From: Sutcliffiella halmapala | GTDB taxonomy: Bacteria > Bacillota > Bacilli > Bacillales > Bacillaceae_I | Assembly: GCF_002019665.1 (NCBI RefSeq) | Contig: NZ_KV917375.1 | Location: 566,001 to 630,000, forward strand | DNA length: 64,000 nucleotides | Reading direction: 5' to 3' | Part shown: positions 1 through 10,401 of the stretch, piece by piece | Position numbering within the stretch: the stretch's first letter is position 1 | Layout of the letters: each line of letters opens with the position of its first letter | Translations under genes and position numbers: made by a program | The notes under the pieces: model-generated | The model's database searches: none | Told to the model about the DNA's origin: nothing | The model's input: only the letters and a program-made list of their open reading frames with translations

Positions 1-525
1 AATGAGCCGTTTGCAGTCATGCTTGGTGATGACATTGTACATGCAAGTAAGCCGTGCTTAGGGCAAATGATGAATGTTTTTGATAAATATAACGCGTCTG
101 TTGTTGGGGTACAGGGTGTGGCAGAAGCGGAAGTGTCTAAATATGGAATCATTTCTACGAGAGGCTATGATATGGAAAAAAATGTCATGAATGTCGAAGC
201 ATTAATTGAGAAACCCAGTATAGAAGCTGCTCCTTCGAAATTCGCCATTATGGGTCGTTATATTTTGCGTCCAGAAATTTTTGCGATTTTGGAAGATTTA
301 CCTGCTGGGTCTGGGGGAGAAATACAACTGACAGATGCTATTTCTGTTTTGAGTAGAACGCAAGAAGTATTAGCTTTTCATTTCGAAGGAGATCGATATG
401 ACGTTGGAGATAAGTTTGGTTTTATTAAAGCCCAAGTAGATTTTGCTCTGCAGCGGGAAGATTTACGAAAAGAAGTATTAGCTCATTTAAGTGATGTGAT
501 GGCACGTTTTGCGGTGAATTGGTAA
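1..525 (+). CDS. galU: UTP--glucose-1-phosphate uridylyltransferase, C-terminal part (5' end outside window)
   Basis: The reading frame is open from base 1 and ends at TAA 523-525, giving the last 174 codons of a protein that is usually about 290 residues. The visible sequence carries the family motif EPFAVMLGDDIV followed by IEKPS and GRYIL, as in GalU nucleotidyltransferases. The enzyme makes UDP-glucose from UTP and glucose-1-phosphate in the cytoplasm, feeding teichoic acid, glycolipid and exopolysaccharide synthesis. The next gene is a membrane glycosyltransferase on the same strand about 65 bp downstream with no terminator between them, so co-transcription is likely. The family call is firm; whether this is the main GalU or a paralogue (YngB/YtdA type) cannot be told from half a protein. 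Confidence 0.9.
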   Translation, partial: NEPFAVMLGDDIVHASKPCLGQMMNVFDKYNASVVGVQGVAEAEVSKYGIISTRGYDMEKNVMNVEALIEKPSIEAAPSKFAIMGRYILRPEIFAILEDLPAGSGGEIQLTDAISVLSRTQEVLAFHFEGDRYDVGDKFGFIKAQVDFALQREDLRKEVLAHLSDVMARFAVNW

Positions 526-591
526 GGAGCGGTTGTATGGAAGAATACAACTAAAAATAGTATAGAGAAAACGTTGAGGTGGGGGAGACAG

Positions 592-2142
592 TTGACAGTA
601 AAAACTGTAAAGTACAGTAAACTTAAACTCAATATTTCTAGGGATATGGAAATCACAAAAGTATCAAAAGTTAAAAAAACTTATATGCGACCTAGAATTG
701 TGGCGTTTATTCCTGCTCATAATGAAGAGAAATCCATTCGTGATTGTCTAGAGGGATTGAAGGATCAGGTATTACCTGCTGGCGTAGAGATGGATGTTTT
801 TGTTATTGCTGATAACTGTTCAGACCGAACGGAAGAAATAGCGATGATGGCTGGACAGGAGTTAGGATTAATGTTGAAAGTACTTGTCACTAAAAATAAC
901 AAGCAAAGAAAGGTAGGGGCTTTAAACAGTGCCTGGAAAACTATTTATGGAGATATACTTAACATTTTTAATTTAGAATTAAGTGAGTATCAACAGATGT
1001 ATAAAAACTCCGTTAAAGCAATCCTAGGTATGGATGCGGATAGTAGACTCGCTCCCAATGCCTTAAAGGAGCTTTGGGAGGGTTTGATGAGTGCCCGCAA
1101 CATTGGAGGGGTAATGGCAAAGTATACGATGAGGATGCCGAAAAAGAAAAGCATGCTTTCATTAGATGATCCTCATTATGAAGAAAAAATCGCTAGTGGA
1201 GAGTACGGCGGTCCCCTTACACGTTGGTGGACGCATCAACAAAAGCAAGATATGGCAAGCTGGCTACTAAATTTACAGTATCATGGTGGGAGTACGTATG
1301 TCCTTGGAGGACAAGCGTCTTTATTTCGACCGGAAGCCATTATGGATATTGTTGAAAAAAATAAATTGGATGCACCTTGGCAAAATGATAGTGATGTAGA
1401 GGATATGCTCCTGACATGGCAATTACAAAAAGCTGGCTGGAAAACATTGATTAGTCCAAGTGCGCGTTGCTTTGTTGACGCTATGAGAAATTACCATGCT
1501 TTTCGACAACAAAGAAACAAATGGCAAGCAGGCACAGTTGATCTGTTGACTAGTAGAGAGATAGCCATTAAAACGAGACATACTGGCAGGCTTTGGCGAT
1601 CCCAGCTTAATATGTTTTCTAATTTATCCATACGAATATTTTTTGTCTCGCTTCTTACCCTCTCCTTAGTAACTGCTCAATATAGCTGGTCCTGGATATG
1701 GATAACTCCTGTTATTCTAGCATCGATTTTAAATGTCATGTTAGCTGCCAAAACACCCATGCATCGTCCAATCGATGTAATTTTAGCAGCTATATTGATC
1801 AGTCCGGAAATATACTTATGGGTCAATCTACGAACCTTTTGTCAAGTTTGGCTGGACAAATTATCTGTTAACAAGAAGGATGGCTGGGCAAACCAGTATA
1901 ATGCAGAAAGTGGAAAGACCCGTAGTAAATTGGGACTGGGAATCCTTCTTATTTGCTTATCCATCACAACATTAAGTATTATCACTGTCTATCTCAGAGA
2001 CTACTTTACTAGTCCGGTAGTGCAAGGAGCAGTATTCCCCTATTTAATGATAGGCTGGACAATATTAACCTATCTCACTATCCTTCAATCAATTCAGATG
2101 GTGTATCAAATTTGGACACTTCGAGGGAGACATACCGCTTAA
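592..2142 (+). CDS. Membrane glycosyltransferase family 2, processive polysaccharide-synthase type
   Basis: The protein has an N-terminal GT-A domain with IPAHNEE near the start, DNCSD, an acceptor-binding MDADS motif, and a C-terminal QQRNKW motif resembling the Q(Q/R)xRW signature of processive synthases (BcsA, PgaC, hyaluronan synthase). The last 170 residues hold about four membrane helices. It probably polymerises a surface polysaccharide from a UDP-sugar; the sugar is not visible. I chose TTG 592 because GAGGTGGGGG at 575-584 is well spaced before it. TTG 574 lacks a site, and ATG 646 is a possible later start. It follows galU, which supplies UDP-glucose. A strong terminator follows the stop. 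Confidence 0.8.
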   Translation: MTVKTVKYSKLKLNISRDMEITKVSKVKKTYMRPRIVAFIPAHNEEKSIRDCLEGLKDQVLPAGVEMDVFVIADNCSDRTEEIAMMAGQELGLMLKVLVTKNNKQRKVGALNSAWKTIYGDILNIFNLELSEYQQMYKNSVKAILGMDADSRLAPNALKELWEGLMSARNIGGVMAKYTMRMPKKKSMLSLDDPHYEEKIASGEYGGPLTRWWTHQQKQDMASWLLNLQYHGGSTYVLGGQASLFRPEAIMDIVEKNKLDAPWQNDSDVEDMLLTWQLQKAGWKTLISPSARCFVDAMRNYHAFRQQRNKWQAGTVDLLTSREIAIKTRHTGRLWRSQLNMFSNLSIRIFFVSLLTLSLVTAQYSWSWIWITPVILASILNVMLAAKTPMHRPIDVILAAILISPEIYLWVNLRTFCQVWLDKLSVNKKDGWANQYNAESGKTRSKLGLGILLICLSITTLSIITVYLRDYFTSPVVQGAVFPYLMIGWTILTYLTILQSIQMVYQIWTLRGRHTA

Positions 2143-2156
2143 GGACAATTTTTATT

Positions 2157-2203
2157 AAAAAGATAGAATTCCTCTGTATTGGGAGAGATTCTATCTTTTT
2201 TGT
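2157..2203 (+). terminator. Intrinsic terminator after the glycosyltransferase
   Basis: The arms AAGATAGAAT and ATTCTATCTT enclose a loop of about 18 nt and are followed by a T run. It ends the galU-glycosyltransferase unit. Confidence 0.8.
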
Positions 2204-2511
2204 ATGATTCCTTCATTTAATACTATGTCTAATAAATAGACACACTTTCACTTTAAGACTTCTAAGTTAACTTGTTCAGCCGGTAACTAGAATTTTCAGG
2301 TGTTTTTCTCCTTTCCAATTATTTCATCTCTAAAAATATTTTTAATGTATTTAGTAGAAATAAATAGAGACATATGTTGAATTGTTCTGTAAAATATTAG
2401 TAGTTTGTGAAAAGATGGTATTGATAGAGTGATAACTAGTTTCTTATTTAAATCTAATAATAGCAGAATGATTTTTTTAGCAGATTTACTAATTGTTAAG
2501 GAGGAGAAAAG
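2204..2511. other. Gene-free stretch upstream of the CWB2-VanY gene
   Basis: AT-rich DNA of about 300 bp with no credible ORF or repeat. It must hold the promoter of the following gene, but no convincing -35/-10 pair stands out. The ribosome binding site AAGGAGGAG lies just before ATG 2512. Confidence 0.5.
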
Positions 2512-4032
2512 ATGAAAAAACGCTTTAGTTATTTTATATTAGTTACTCTTATCATTTTGCTTGGTTTTTCAGAGCAAGTAGAAGCTTCCGAGAGTAGAAT
2601 TTTAGGTCAAAATCGTTTTGAAACTGCGGTTGAAGTTTCGAAAAAAAGCTGGAATAAAGCAGACACAGTGGTTCTTGCTAGAGGAGATAATTTCGCAGAT
2701 GCACTAACTAGTTCTCCATTAGCCTTCTCTGTTAATGGGCCGATATTATTAACTAATAGTGAGGCAATTCCATATACAACGCTTCAAGAAATTAAAAGAC
2801 TACAAGCCAAAAATGTAATTATCGTAGGAGGAACAAATGCTATTACTCCTAAAGTGGAATCCCATTTGAAATCATTAGGAGTAAAGGTAGAGCGTCTTTA
2901 TGGGAGAGATAGAGTGGAGACGTCTATTGAGGTAGCGAAATACATGAATCCAACACATTCTAATGTGATTGTAGCTAACAAAGATAATTATCCAGATGCA
3001 TTGGTGATTGCCTCCCATGCAGCTAGAAATACGCTCCCAATTATTTTACTAGATTCTAAGTCAGTAAATAATAAAGATGTCGTAGATTATCTGAAGAGTG
3101 TGGAAAATACTTTGGTGATAGGAGGAACGGGCGTATTAGATAATAATGTGCTTAGTAAACTGCCTAACCCTACAAGAATAGCTGGTGCTAGCCGCTATCA
3201 TACATCGGTAGAAGTTGCAGAACGGTATTTTTCGAATTCTAACGAAATAATGATTGTAACTGGTGAGGATTATGCGGATGCTTTGGCAGGTTCTGTACTT
3301 GCAGCGAAGATGAATATTCCTATTATTCTAGTAAAACAAAATAAAGCTGATAATGTAGTAAAGCAATATGTGAAAGAAAAAAAACTGACAAGGTATCTGA
3401 TAGTTGGTGGAACAAAAGCAGTGGACTCCTCTATATCTAAGAAAATTAATAGCCCTATCATTGATCGTAATAGTGAGTTTATTAGAGTAGTAGATAAGAA
3501 AAACCATCTCTCTAAAAACTTTGTACCCAAAAATATGGTCGTACCCAATGTACGTTTCTCTACTACAATTTCAGAACGTAAACACTTGGTAAAAGAAGCT
3601 GCAGGGGCTTTGGAAAAAATGTTTAGCGAAGCGGATAAGGCTGGTGTCAAGCTGTACGCACAATCAGGCTATCGTTCCTATTCTACACAAGAATCACTAT
3701 ATCGTAATTATGTTAAACGATATGGAGAGGCAGAGGCTAATCGTTTTAGTGCAAAACCAGGTCAAAGTGAACATCAAACAGCCCTAGCAATGGATGTTAC
3801 CAGTGCTAGTGTGAATTATGATCTTGTAGAGCGATTTGGTACTACTAAAGAAGGGAAATGGGTTGCAGAACATGCAGCGAGTTTCGGTTTTGTCATCAGC
3901 TACCCAAAAGGGAAAGAGCATCTTACAGGTTATATATATGAACCTTGGCATTTGCGTTATGTCGGGGTAGAGCATGCCTTGTTTATGAAAAAAAATGATC
4001 TTATTTTGTCACAGTACTTAAATGAATATTAG
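2512..4032 (+). CDS. CWB2 cell-wall-anchored D-alanyl-D-alanine carboxypeptidase, VanY/M15B type
   Basis: A signal peptide (residues 1-25, ending near VEAS) is followed by three cell wall binding repeat 2 (CWB2) modules, about residues 28-310. Each shows the typical pattern RFETAVEVSKKSW, ARGDNFADAL and IVGGTNAI. Residues 350-500 form an M15B peptidase: SEHQTALAMDV supplies the zinc His and Asp, and EPWHLRY supplies the catalytic Glu and second zinc His. It should trim peptidoglycan stem peptides outside the cell while held non-covalently to secondary wall polymer. AAGGAGGAG precedes ATG 2512. It is one of four CWB2 proteins in the window, and the next one, on the opposite strand, shares the terminator between them. 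Confidence 0.92.
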   Translation: MKKRFSYFILVTLIILLGFSEQVEASESRILGQNRFETAVEVSKKSWNKADTVVLARGDNFADALTSSPLAFSVNGPILLTNSEAIPYTTLQEIKRLQAKNVIIVGGTNAITPKVESHLKSLGVKVERLYGRDRVETSIEVAKYMNPTHSNVIVANKDNYPDALVIASHAARNTLPIILLDSKSVNNKDVVDYLKSVENTLVIGGTGVLDNNVLSKLPNPTRIAGASRYHTSVEVAERYFSNSNEIMIVTGEDYADALAGSVLAAKMNIPIILVKQNKADNVVKQYVKEKKLTRYLIVGGTKAVDSSISKKINSPIIDRNSEFIRVVDKKNHLSKNFVPKNMVVPNVRFSTTISERKHLVKEAAGALEKMFSEADKAGVKLYAQSGYRSYSTQESLYRNYVKRYGEAEANRFSAKPGQSEHQTALAMDVTSASVNYDLVERFGTTKEGKWVAEHAASFGFVISYPKGKEHLTGYIYEPWHLRYVGVEHALFMKKNDLILSQYLNEY

Positions 4033-4060
4033 GACACATGTTTAAGTGGTGTGCAGAAGT

Positions 4061-4109
4061 AAAAAGGTGTCCATCCATGTTACTAATTAACATGGATGGA
4101 CACCTTTTT
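4061..4109. terminator. Bidirectional terminator between convergent CWB2 genes
   Basis: A perfect 19-bp stem (AAAAAGGTGTCCATCCATG and its complement) with an 11-nt loop has A and T runs at its ends, so it can act on both strands. It lies between the VanY-type gene (+) and the LRR gene (-). Confidence 0.9.
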
Positions 4110-4190
4110 CATTTTGAAACTTTGCTGACTTGCAGCGCAGTATTGTTAGAGAAAACTGTTCCAGAAAAACCCAAAATCATTATAGGAATA

Positions 4191-6224
4191 CTAATAAACG
4201 TTTATGCCTAATTTTTTTAACTCTTCTATGGCATGAGTTGCTTTACTTCCAGTTGAAAGATCTAGCTTATTCATAGCGATAAAGAAGTTGATTCCAGGAC
4301 CAATGGAGCTTCTATTTTGAGCATTTTTCACTAGTGGACTGATATCTTCAATATGATTATAGGTTAAATTTAGTAGACTTAATTTAGTATGGTTTTGTAA
4401 CACACTAATATCTGTAATACTATCATTTGTCATGCTTAGACGCTCTAAGTTAGTTAATGGTGCTAAAAAGCTAATATCGGATAAACCATTTTGTTGGAAG
4501 TGCAGATGTTTTAGCGCACTTAACGTTCCTAACTCTGCAAAACCTTTTTCAAGTGGATTATTATGTAGAGCTAATGATTGTAGATTTTTAAAATTTCCCA
4601 CAACACTGAAATCCTTAATATTATTGTAACCCAGATTTAAAGATTCTAGTTTTTTAAGCCCTTTTAAGGAACTAATATCACTGATTTCGTTTATATCTAC
4701 AGATAAATATTCAAGTTTTGATAGGTTGGATAATGGTCGTACATCTGAAATGGAATTTTCCGATAAATCTAAGTCGGAAATATTTACAAGCTTTCCTAAG
4801 TTAGAAATATCTTTAATATTTGTATTAGATAAACTCACTGTTTTTAGTTGAGTAAGGTTTTCTAGGAATCTTGTGTTGTTTTTTAAATTAAGATTAGCTA
4901 AAAATAGCGTATCTAATTGAGAAAAACTGCTTAATGCTGATAAATCATGTACGTGTTCATGATTATAGTTATAATAAGAACTTAAATCGAGACGTTTAAG
5001 CTTCGTTAACCCCTTTAAGGGTGCAAAGTCTGATGCATTTTGTTGTACCTCTAATGAATGTAAATTTTTTGCGTATTGTAGCCCCTCTAAATTTCTTACA
5101 AAAAAGTCGTAGTAACGAGTTTGATTTCCGAGGGTCTCCAATTTTAGCATATCTAGACTTGTAATTTCGCGTTCTATATGGACTAACTCAATAGTATCGC
5201 CCTTTTCCTTTGCTTCATACGGAATACCGAGTGTATCTGCGACCATCATTTTTAATCCATTATCTTTAAAGTTAACGACGATACCATTTACTTGTTCTAT
5301 TTTTTCCAGTTCTTTTACTACGGCATTGTTAACTACTGCGTTTCCACCTAGGACAGAAAAAGTAGAAAATTCATTTATAATGGATTGGATAGGAGTAGGA
5401 ATCCGGTCCGTACTTACTAGGAGGATAGGTGCATTGTTTTTAGCTGCTAATACAGAGCCTGTTAACGCATCAGCGAAATTATTTCCCGTTGCAACATATG
5501 CTCTATGATTATCTAGAGGCAGTTTTTCAATAATCGTTTTGGTGGTGGAAAAGCGATCGCTTCCTGCTAATCTAACAGGATTAGCAAACTTTGATGCAAC
5601 AGTTGAATGAACAACGGCATTCCCGCCAATGATGTATTGCTTTTTACTTTTGTCTGCGATATTCTTTGTAACCGCAGGTAAAGTTTTAACTTCAGTTAGT
5701 AGAATAGGAATCCCATTTCGTGAAGCATATGGAGCTACGGCTAGAGCGTCAGGGAAGTTTAAACCATTTGCGATTACCACTTCGTCATGTGGAATTTGCT
5801 TTGCAATTAGAGCGGCTGTTTCGTAGCGACCGCTTCCTCCAATACGTTCCACTGATAAATTCATTTTCTTAATTTGCTCAACTACACCCTTTGATATTGC
5901 ACCTTCTCCTCCAAGGATAATAGCGTGTGTTGCTTTTAATCGTTCTATCTCTTTTTTTGTAACAGCATTTAAACTATTTTTCGATGTTAATAGAATAGGA
6001 GCATCATAATAATATGCTAGTGGTCCACCGGCTAATGCATCTGGAAAATTATCTCCACGTGCAATAATGACAGTTTGCGTTACTGCCCAGCCCGCCTTCG
6101 AAATTTCCACCGCAGTAGAATAGCGATCTGAACCACTTACTCGTTCGGCAGCTTGAACAAAGGTTGGTATCAACCAAAGTCCGACTAATACAATTAGACT
6201 TACCAATACTTTTCTTTTTACCAA
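4191..6224 (-). CDS. CWB2 cell-wall-anchored leucine-rich repeat protein
   Basis: A 677-residue secreted protein. The signal peptide ends near FVQAAE; three CWB2 repeats follow (about 28-315), then a short linker and roughly 12 internalin-type leucine-rich repeats of 21-22 residues (about 375-650) with cores such as LDLSENSISDV and LNLGYNNIKDF. It is probably a protein- or glycan-binding surface protein held to wall polymer. The start is TTG 6224, with GAGGAGG correctly spaced upstream. The gene is convergent with the VanY-type gene and divergent from the acyltransferase gene. Internalin-like repeats in a Bacillus-type genome do not by themselves imply virulence. The ligand is unknown. Confidence 0.9.
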   Translation of the reverse strand: MVKRKVLVSLIVLVGLWLIPTFVQAAERVSGSDRYSTAVEISKAGWAVTQTVIIARGDNFPDALAGGPLAYYYDAPILLTSKNSLNAVTKKEIERLKATHAIILGGEGAISKGVVEQIKKMNLSVERIGGSGRYETAALIAKQIPHDEVVIANGLNFPDALAVAPYASRNGIPILLTEVKTLPAVTKNIADKSKKQYIIGGNAVVHSTVASKFANPVRLAGSDRFSTTKTIIEKLPLDNHRAYVATGNNFADALTGSVLAAKNNAPILLVSTDRIPTPIQSIINEFSTFSVLGGNAVVNNAVVKELEKIEQVNGIVVNFKDNGLKMMVADTLGIPYEAKEKGDTIELVHIEREITSLDMLKLETLGNQTRYYDFFVRNLEGLQYAKNLHSLEVQQNASDFAPLKGLTKLKRLDLSSYYNYNHEHVHDLSALSSFSQLDTLFLANLNLKNNTRFLENLTQLKTVSLSNTNIKDISNLGKLVNISDLDLSENSISDVRPLSNLSKLEYLSVDINEISDISSLKGLKKLESLNLGYNNIKDFSVVGNFKNLQSLALHNNPLEKGFAELGTLSALKHLHFQQNGLSDISFLAPLTNLERLSMTNDSITDISVLQNHTKLSLLNLTYNHIEDISPLVKNAQNRSSIGPGINFFIAMNKLDLSTGSKATHAIEELKKLGINVY

Positions 6225-6470
6225 GATGTTTCCTCCTCTGTTATAAAAGTCCTATTAAATATTATCATAAATAGGGGAGGTTACCTAGGTGGATTATTGA
6301 TAGATCGCAGAAAAATTGTTTATAAAATACTGTTCTTGAACTATTTTCTATTTAATATTGCATTATTTTTCACCCATATTACACTTTTAAAATCATTTTA
6401 CAATTTAAGAGTAAAACCCGTTTATGGCAAATTTGATGTTAGACTGAAACCTGGTAAAAAGGAGGAGCTC

Positions 6471-7559
6471 ATGAGAAATCAGATCACCGAAATTTACTGG
6501 ATACGGGTGCTTGCTTGTTTAAGTGTAGTATTCATTCATGTGTTGACACGAATTTATAATAATTTCGAACTAAACGAATTTACCAACACCATGTTGAAAA
6601 CCATCCAAGTATTCTTTATGTTCGCAACGCCAATGTTTGTGATGATATTCGAAGTGGTTTTGGCCAGTGTTTACTCAAAAAACTTACCGAAAAATTTTAT
6701 TAAAAAACGTTTTCTTTATTTATTGATGCCATTCATAACGGTACCATTTCTATATGGAATCTATTATAAAATTGTTAATCATTTATCTTGGGAAGAATTT
6801 AGAATAGCGTTAATAGAAAATATATTACTAGCTACCTGGCATGGATATTTTATTATAATTATTTTGCAGTTTGTAGTGATACATACTGTATATGTTAAAT
6901 GGCTTCATCATGTTAAAGTTTGGAAAATGCTAGTGATAACATTTATTATAAATGGTGTGTACCTTTATCTAGTGAATTTTCAAATTGAAGCGTTCCCTAC
7001 TTTTATGCAAAACTGGTTTTCGCTTGTGAGAGTGCCATTTTTCGGGTGGATTTTTTACTTTACTGTTGCTTATTATGTAGGTAGGAACTTGAGGGAAATA
7101 AAAAAACACCGTGCATGGGGATTACCATTTTCGGTTATGACGACTATTATTTGTGGTTATACAATATTTCTTGTTTTTAAGACAGGGCTTCTTATAGAGG
7201 TGTCTTCTATGAGATTGGATATAATACTTTACACGATTTCATTATTCTTTGTATTTCTGTATACATTTTCTTATATTCAACGAATACCAAAGCTAATCCG
7301 CTTTATTAATAATTACTCTTTTCCTATCTATCTATTACATTTCTTAGCATTTAATATTGGTGATTTAATCCTTCCAGAGTTGCCAGTAGGTATATATGGA
7401 ATTTCTATGTTTATTATGGGGATTTTGTTTTCTGTGTGGATGGCAAAAATCATAAATATCTTACCAATTGGTCAGTTCATTGTTGGTAAGGTGAATAAAG
7501 TAGAAAAGGATTGCTTAGGAGAAAAGATAGAGAGACGGCTTCTTAATCGTAGTGCCTGA
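6471..7559 (+). CDS. Acyltransferase family 3 integral membrane protein (OafA/YrhL-like)
   Basis: The 362-residue protein starts MRNQITEIYWIRVLACLSVVFIHV, the R..A..VV..H arrangement typical of acyltransferase family 3, followed by about nine or ten hydrophobic helices. Such proteins move acetyl or other acyl groups across the membrane onto surface polysaccharides. ATG 6471 is preceded by AAAAAGGAGGAGCTC, an excellent ribosome binding site. An in-frame extension up to 6297 has no such site and probably is not translated. The gene lies alone between the CWB2-LRR gene and a broken LRR gene, fitting a role in decorating wall or capsule. The acceptor is unknown. Confidence 0.82.
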   Translation: MRNQITEIYWIRVLACLSVVFIHVLTRIYNNFELNEFTNTMLKTIQVFFMFATPMFVMIFEVVLASVYSKNLPKNFIKKRFLYLLMPFITVPFLYGIYYKIVNHLSWEEFRIALIENILLATWHGYFIIIILQFVVIHTVYVKWLHHVKVWKMLVITFIINGVYLYLVNFQIEAFPTFMQNWFSLVRVPFFGWIFYFTVAYYVGRNLREIKKHRAWGLPFSVMTTIICGYTIFLVFKTGLLIEVSSMRLDIILYTISLFFVFLYTFSYIQRIPKLIRFINNYSFPIYLLHFLAFNIGDLILPELPVGIYGISMFIMGILFSVWMAKIINILPIGQFIVGKVNKVEKDCLGEKIERRLLNRSA

Positions 7560-7589
7560 CCCTTACTGCTGTAACGTTTGAAGTCTTGA

Positions 7590-7627
7590 AAAAATGCTTT
7601 GCAGAGGAAAGTCTGCAAAGCATTTTT
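7590..7627. terminator. Bidirectional terminator
   Basis: A 16-bp perfect stem, AAAAATGCTTTGCAGA with its complement, has a 6-nt loop and flanking A and T runs. It serves the acyltransferase gene on + and the LRR pseudogene on -. Confidence 0.88.
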
Positions 7628-7656
7628 ATGAGATTAGTAATATTAGATTAACAATC

Positions 7657-10159
7657 TCAAGATAAAACTGTTCTTCTTGAGAAGTAAACACCTACACACC
7701 CTAAAATCAATAAAGTGAATCCAATTAGAATATAATTTAAGGTATTTGTGGCAGTAACAGGTAATTTGTTTCCAGTTGTTTTTTTATCAGTAGAGGTCTT
7801 ATTTTCTTCTGCCTTTTGCTTATCTACTGGTTTCACAGTTGGAGTTTCTTCGCTTTTATTTTCTTCCTCTGTTATATCTTCTTCTCCATCTTCTTCTGGT
7901 TTTTCTTTCTCTTCCTCATTTGTATCATAAGCAAGGGTAGTCACACTTATCTCAGTCCAGCCGATCCAAGTGTCTTCCAAATCAAATGCTGCTACTGTAA
8001 TGTCATAAGTAGTATCGGATGATAAGTAGGAAAATAAATAGTTTTCTTCCTCAATAGTATTTACTAACTCTTGATCTAGAAAGGCGGAGTAATAGGTAAC
8101 TTCTTCTTCCCCCTCATAAGTCCAATCGATTTCAATGCTATCTTCCGTTACATCAATAACATTTATAGCGATAGGAGAAGAACCATCAAACTCTTCCTGA
8201 TTTAAAAAGGCATTTACTCCTCTTGCAAGAAGTTGTTCCACAACAGCTAACTCTGAGGTGCCTTCTTCAAATGTTAATCCTTCGATTCCAAAAAGTGAAA
8301 CCTCGCTAAGGTATTCCAACTTTAGTAGCACTTCAATATCAGTAATTGCTGTGTTATGCAGATATAAATACTCCAAGTCAATCTGTGATTCTAGCGTTGT
8401 AATATCAGAGATCGGATTGCCTGACAAGTCTAAATTGTAAATATACATGCCACTGAGAGAATCAATGTTCGTAATACTATTATCTGCAACATTTAAGTAG
8501 CCTAAGTACAACAAATCCTTTAAAGGAGATAATTCTTTTACTTGATTTCCAGTTATATCTAGAAATTCTAGATGAGTTGCATGTTCTAGTCCGGTGAGGT
8601 CTTTAATATCCATAAATGCTGAAAAGAGAAATTCTAAACGTTCCATATCTGATTGGTAGATAACCCGATCAGGTAAGAATAATGACTGTCTAATCGAGTC
8701 TTCTAGCCCAGCATCTGGGATTGAAACTATGTTACCAGATGGAAGAGCTAAGGTAGAGACAGAAGTTGATGCGTCAAAAAGGAACTCTCCTTCTTTACTA
8801 TACATCTCTACTAAAATTTCATATTCTTTTTCCGCTTCTAAGCCGGAGATAACAAGAAATGTTTCAGTGGTTTCTTCGTATAGCTTGCCATCTAAATATA
8901 CCTTGTAGTTATACTCTTCTTGACTTTCTTTATTGAACCACCATGATGAAATAATGCTTTCCTCCGAAACACCCTCAGCCCATAGTTCTAAGTATTCTTC
9001 GGAAATTTCCCCATCAAAGATATCAATATATACCTCTTTTTCATGCGGTGTATGTAGAACCTGCATGGCAGGAGATCCTTCAGATAGGTCAAGAGGAGAT
9101 CCAGAAAGGGTAACCTCTATTAAATGAGGTAGTTGTAGTAATCAATATTAGAGATTTGTGTATCATGTAAGTATAAATGTTGCAAATGGTTTAACTGCTC
9201 CAAATCCCTTATATTTGTAATTGGATTACTCGATAACCATAGAGTAGATAGGTTACTTAAGCTTTTTAAAGGAGCAATATTAGAAATTTGATTTCCTTCC
9301 AAATCTAAATCAGTTAATTTAGTTAGATTAGCTAGTGGCGTGATATCGGTAATCTCATTAAAGTAAAGATAGAGTGTCTCTAAATTCACTGCTCGTTCTA
9401 ATCCTGCTAAATTTTTGATTTCATAGTCTGCAGCAAACAGAATTGTTAAATTCTTTAAATCACTCTCGTAAAGATCTCTCGTAACACCTAAATGATCTTT
9501 AATCGCTTGTGTTAAGTTTGCATCAGGAAATGTTACTATTTATCCAGTTGGGTTAGGAATAGTACTTACCTCTAGAGAACTTTCTAGCAATGGAACATTA
9601 GAGGAACTGAATGCTTTTACTGTTACGACATATGTTGTATCGGCATTTAAGTTTGTAAATTTGTAGTCAGCAAATCTTGGTCCACCTGAGGATACTAGGG
9701 TTTCATCTAAGTAAAGTTCGTACTTAGCTATTCTTCCTTGAGTTCGATCAACAGAGCCATACCACATAACACTAAAGGGATTTTCACTAATAGACATCGC
9801 TTCAAGAATTAAGAGATTCTCCTCAGATTCATCAAGATTTTCCTGAATGAAGCTTTCCTTCTTCACTTCTTGACCGGTTCCACTAGTCTCGATCTTTTCA
9901 TTTATATCTTCCACTGAAGTAGTTACTTCTTCTACTTGACCGTTCTTTACTAATAAAAAGCTTTGAACCTCATTACTAATTTGAATATCCGTGTTCACTG
10001 TTTCCCATAAAAGAGAAACTCCTTCCTCGGTCTGCACTGCTTTCATTAATGATACTACAGCTTGGTCCTTAGAATCTCTGCACACGACACTGGTGGACTT
10101 AATAAGGAAAGTAGTAAGGTAGACACAACCACAATATTTAGCCAAAAATGTCTTTTCAA
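7657..10159 (-). pseudogene. Broken gene for a large LRR/fibronectin-III-like sortase substrate with an LPVTA anchor
   Basis: Three reading frames join into one protein of about 830 residues. TTG 10159 opens a clear signal peptide (KRHFWLNIVVVSTLLL ... VSCAE), but the frame shifts at 10071-10082, where loss of one G from GAGGAT would explain it. The next frame runs to an in-frame TAA at 9540-9542, where the internal paralogous repeat reads GNIVSIPD against G*IVTFPD. LRR sequence continues in the same frame to about 9120, where a second frameshift leads into 7657-9066. The reconstructed order is signal, Fn3-like, LRR, Fn3-like, LRR, Fn3-like, a Glu/Lys/Pro-rich stalk, LPVTA, a membrane helix and RR. 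LPVTA fits class D sortase substrates. The open segments are 9540-10169, 9120-9389 and 7657-9066. Sequencing error could explain one lesion but hardly all three. Confidence 0.85.
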
Positions 10160-10284
10160 ATAAAACCAATCCTCCGATACTATTAAAATGCCTTACCTAA
10201 CAAGAAGACTATACTCTTAAAGTAGTTTTTAGTGAATTGTCATTATTATAAATATTATATAAAATATGTAAATGTTTTTCTTGA

Positions 10285-10340
10285 CAAAAAAGGTGCCTGT
10301 CCCCCGTCGATTTAACGCAACGGGGGGCAGGCACCCTTTA
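10285..10340 (-). terminator. Terminator of galE with a GGTGCCTG core
   Basis: The arms AAGGTGCCTGTCCCCCGT and ACGGGGGGCAGGCACCCTT form a long stem around a 12-nt loop. Read on the minus strand it ends in a T run, placing it as the terminator of galE. It belongs to the GGTGCC-core hairpin set described in the findings. Confidence 0.8.
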
Positions 10341-10401
10341 ACCTATGCTTCCTTAATTTTGCTTGTCTGGCTTTAACTATTTTTATCAGGTTATTCTTGT
10401 A

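Noticed and set aside
6297-6470. 58-residue N-terminal extension of the acyltransferase
   Set aside because: AAAAAGGAGGAGCTC directly precedes ATG 6471, where the family's usual N-terminus begins. No site precedes 6297.
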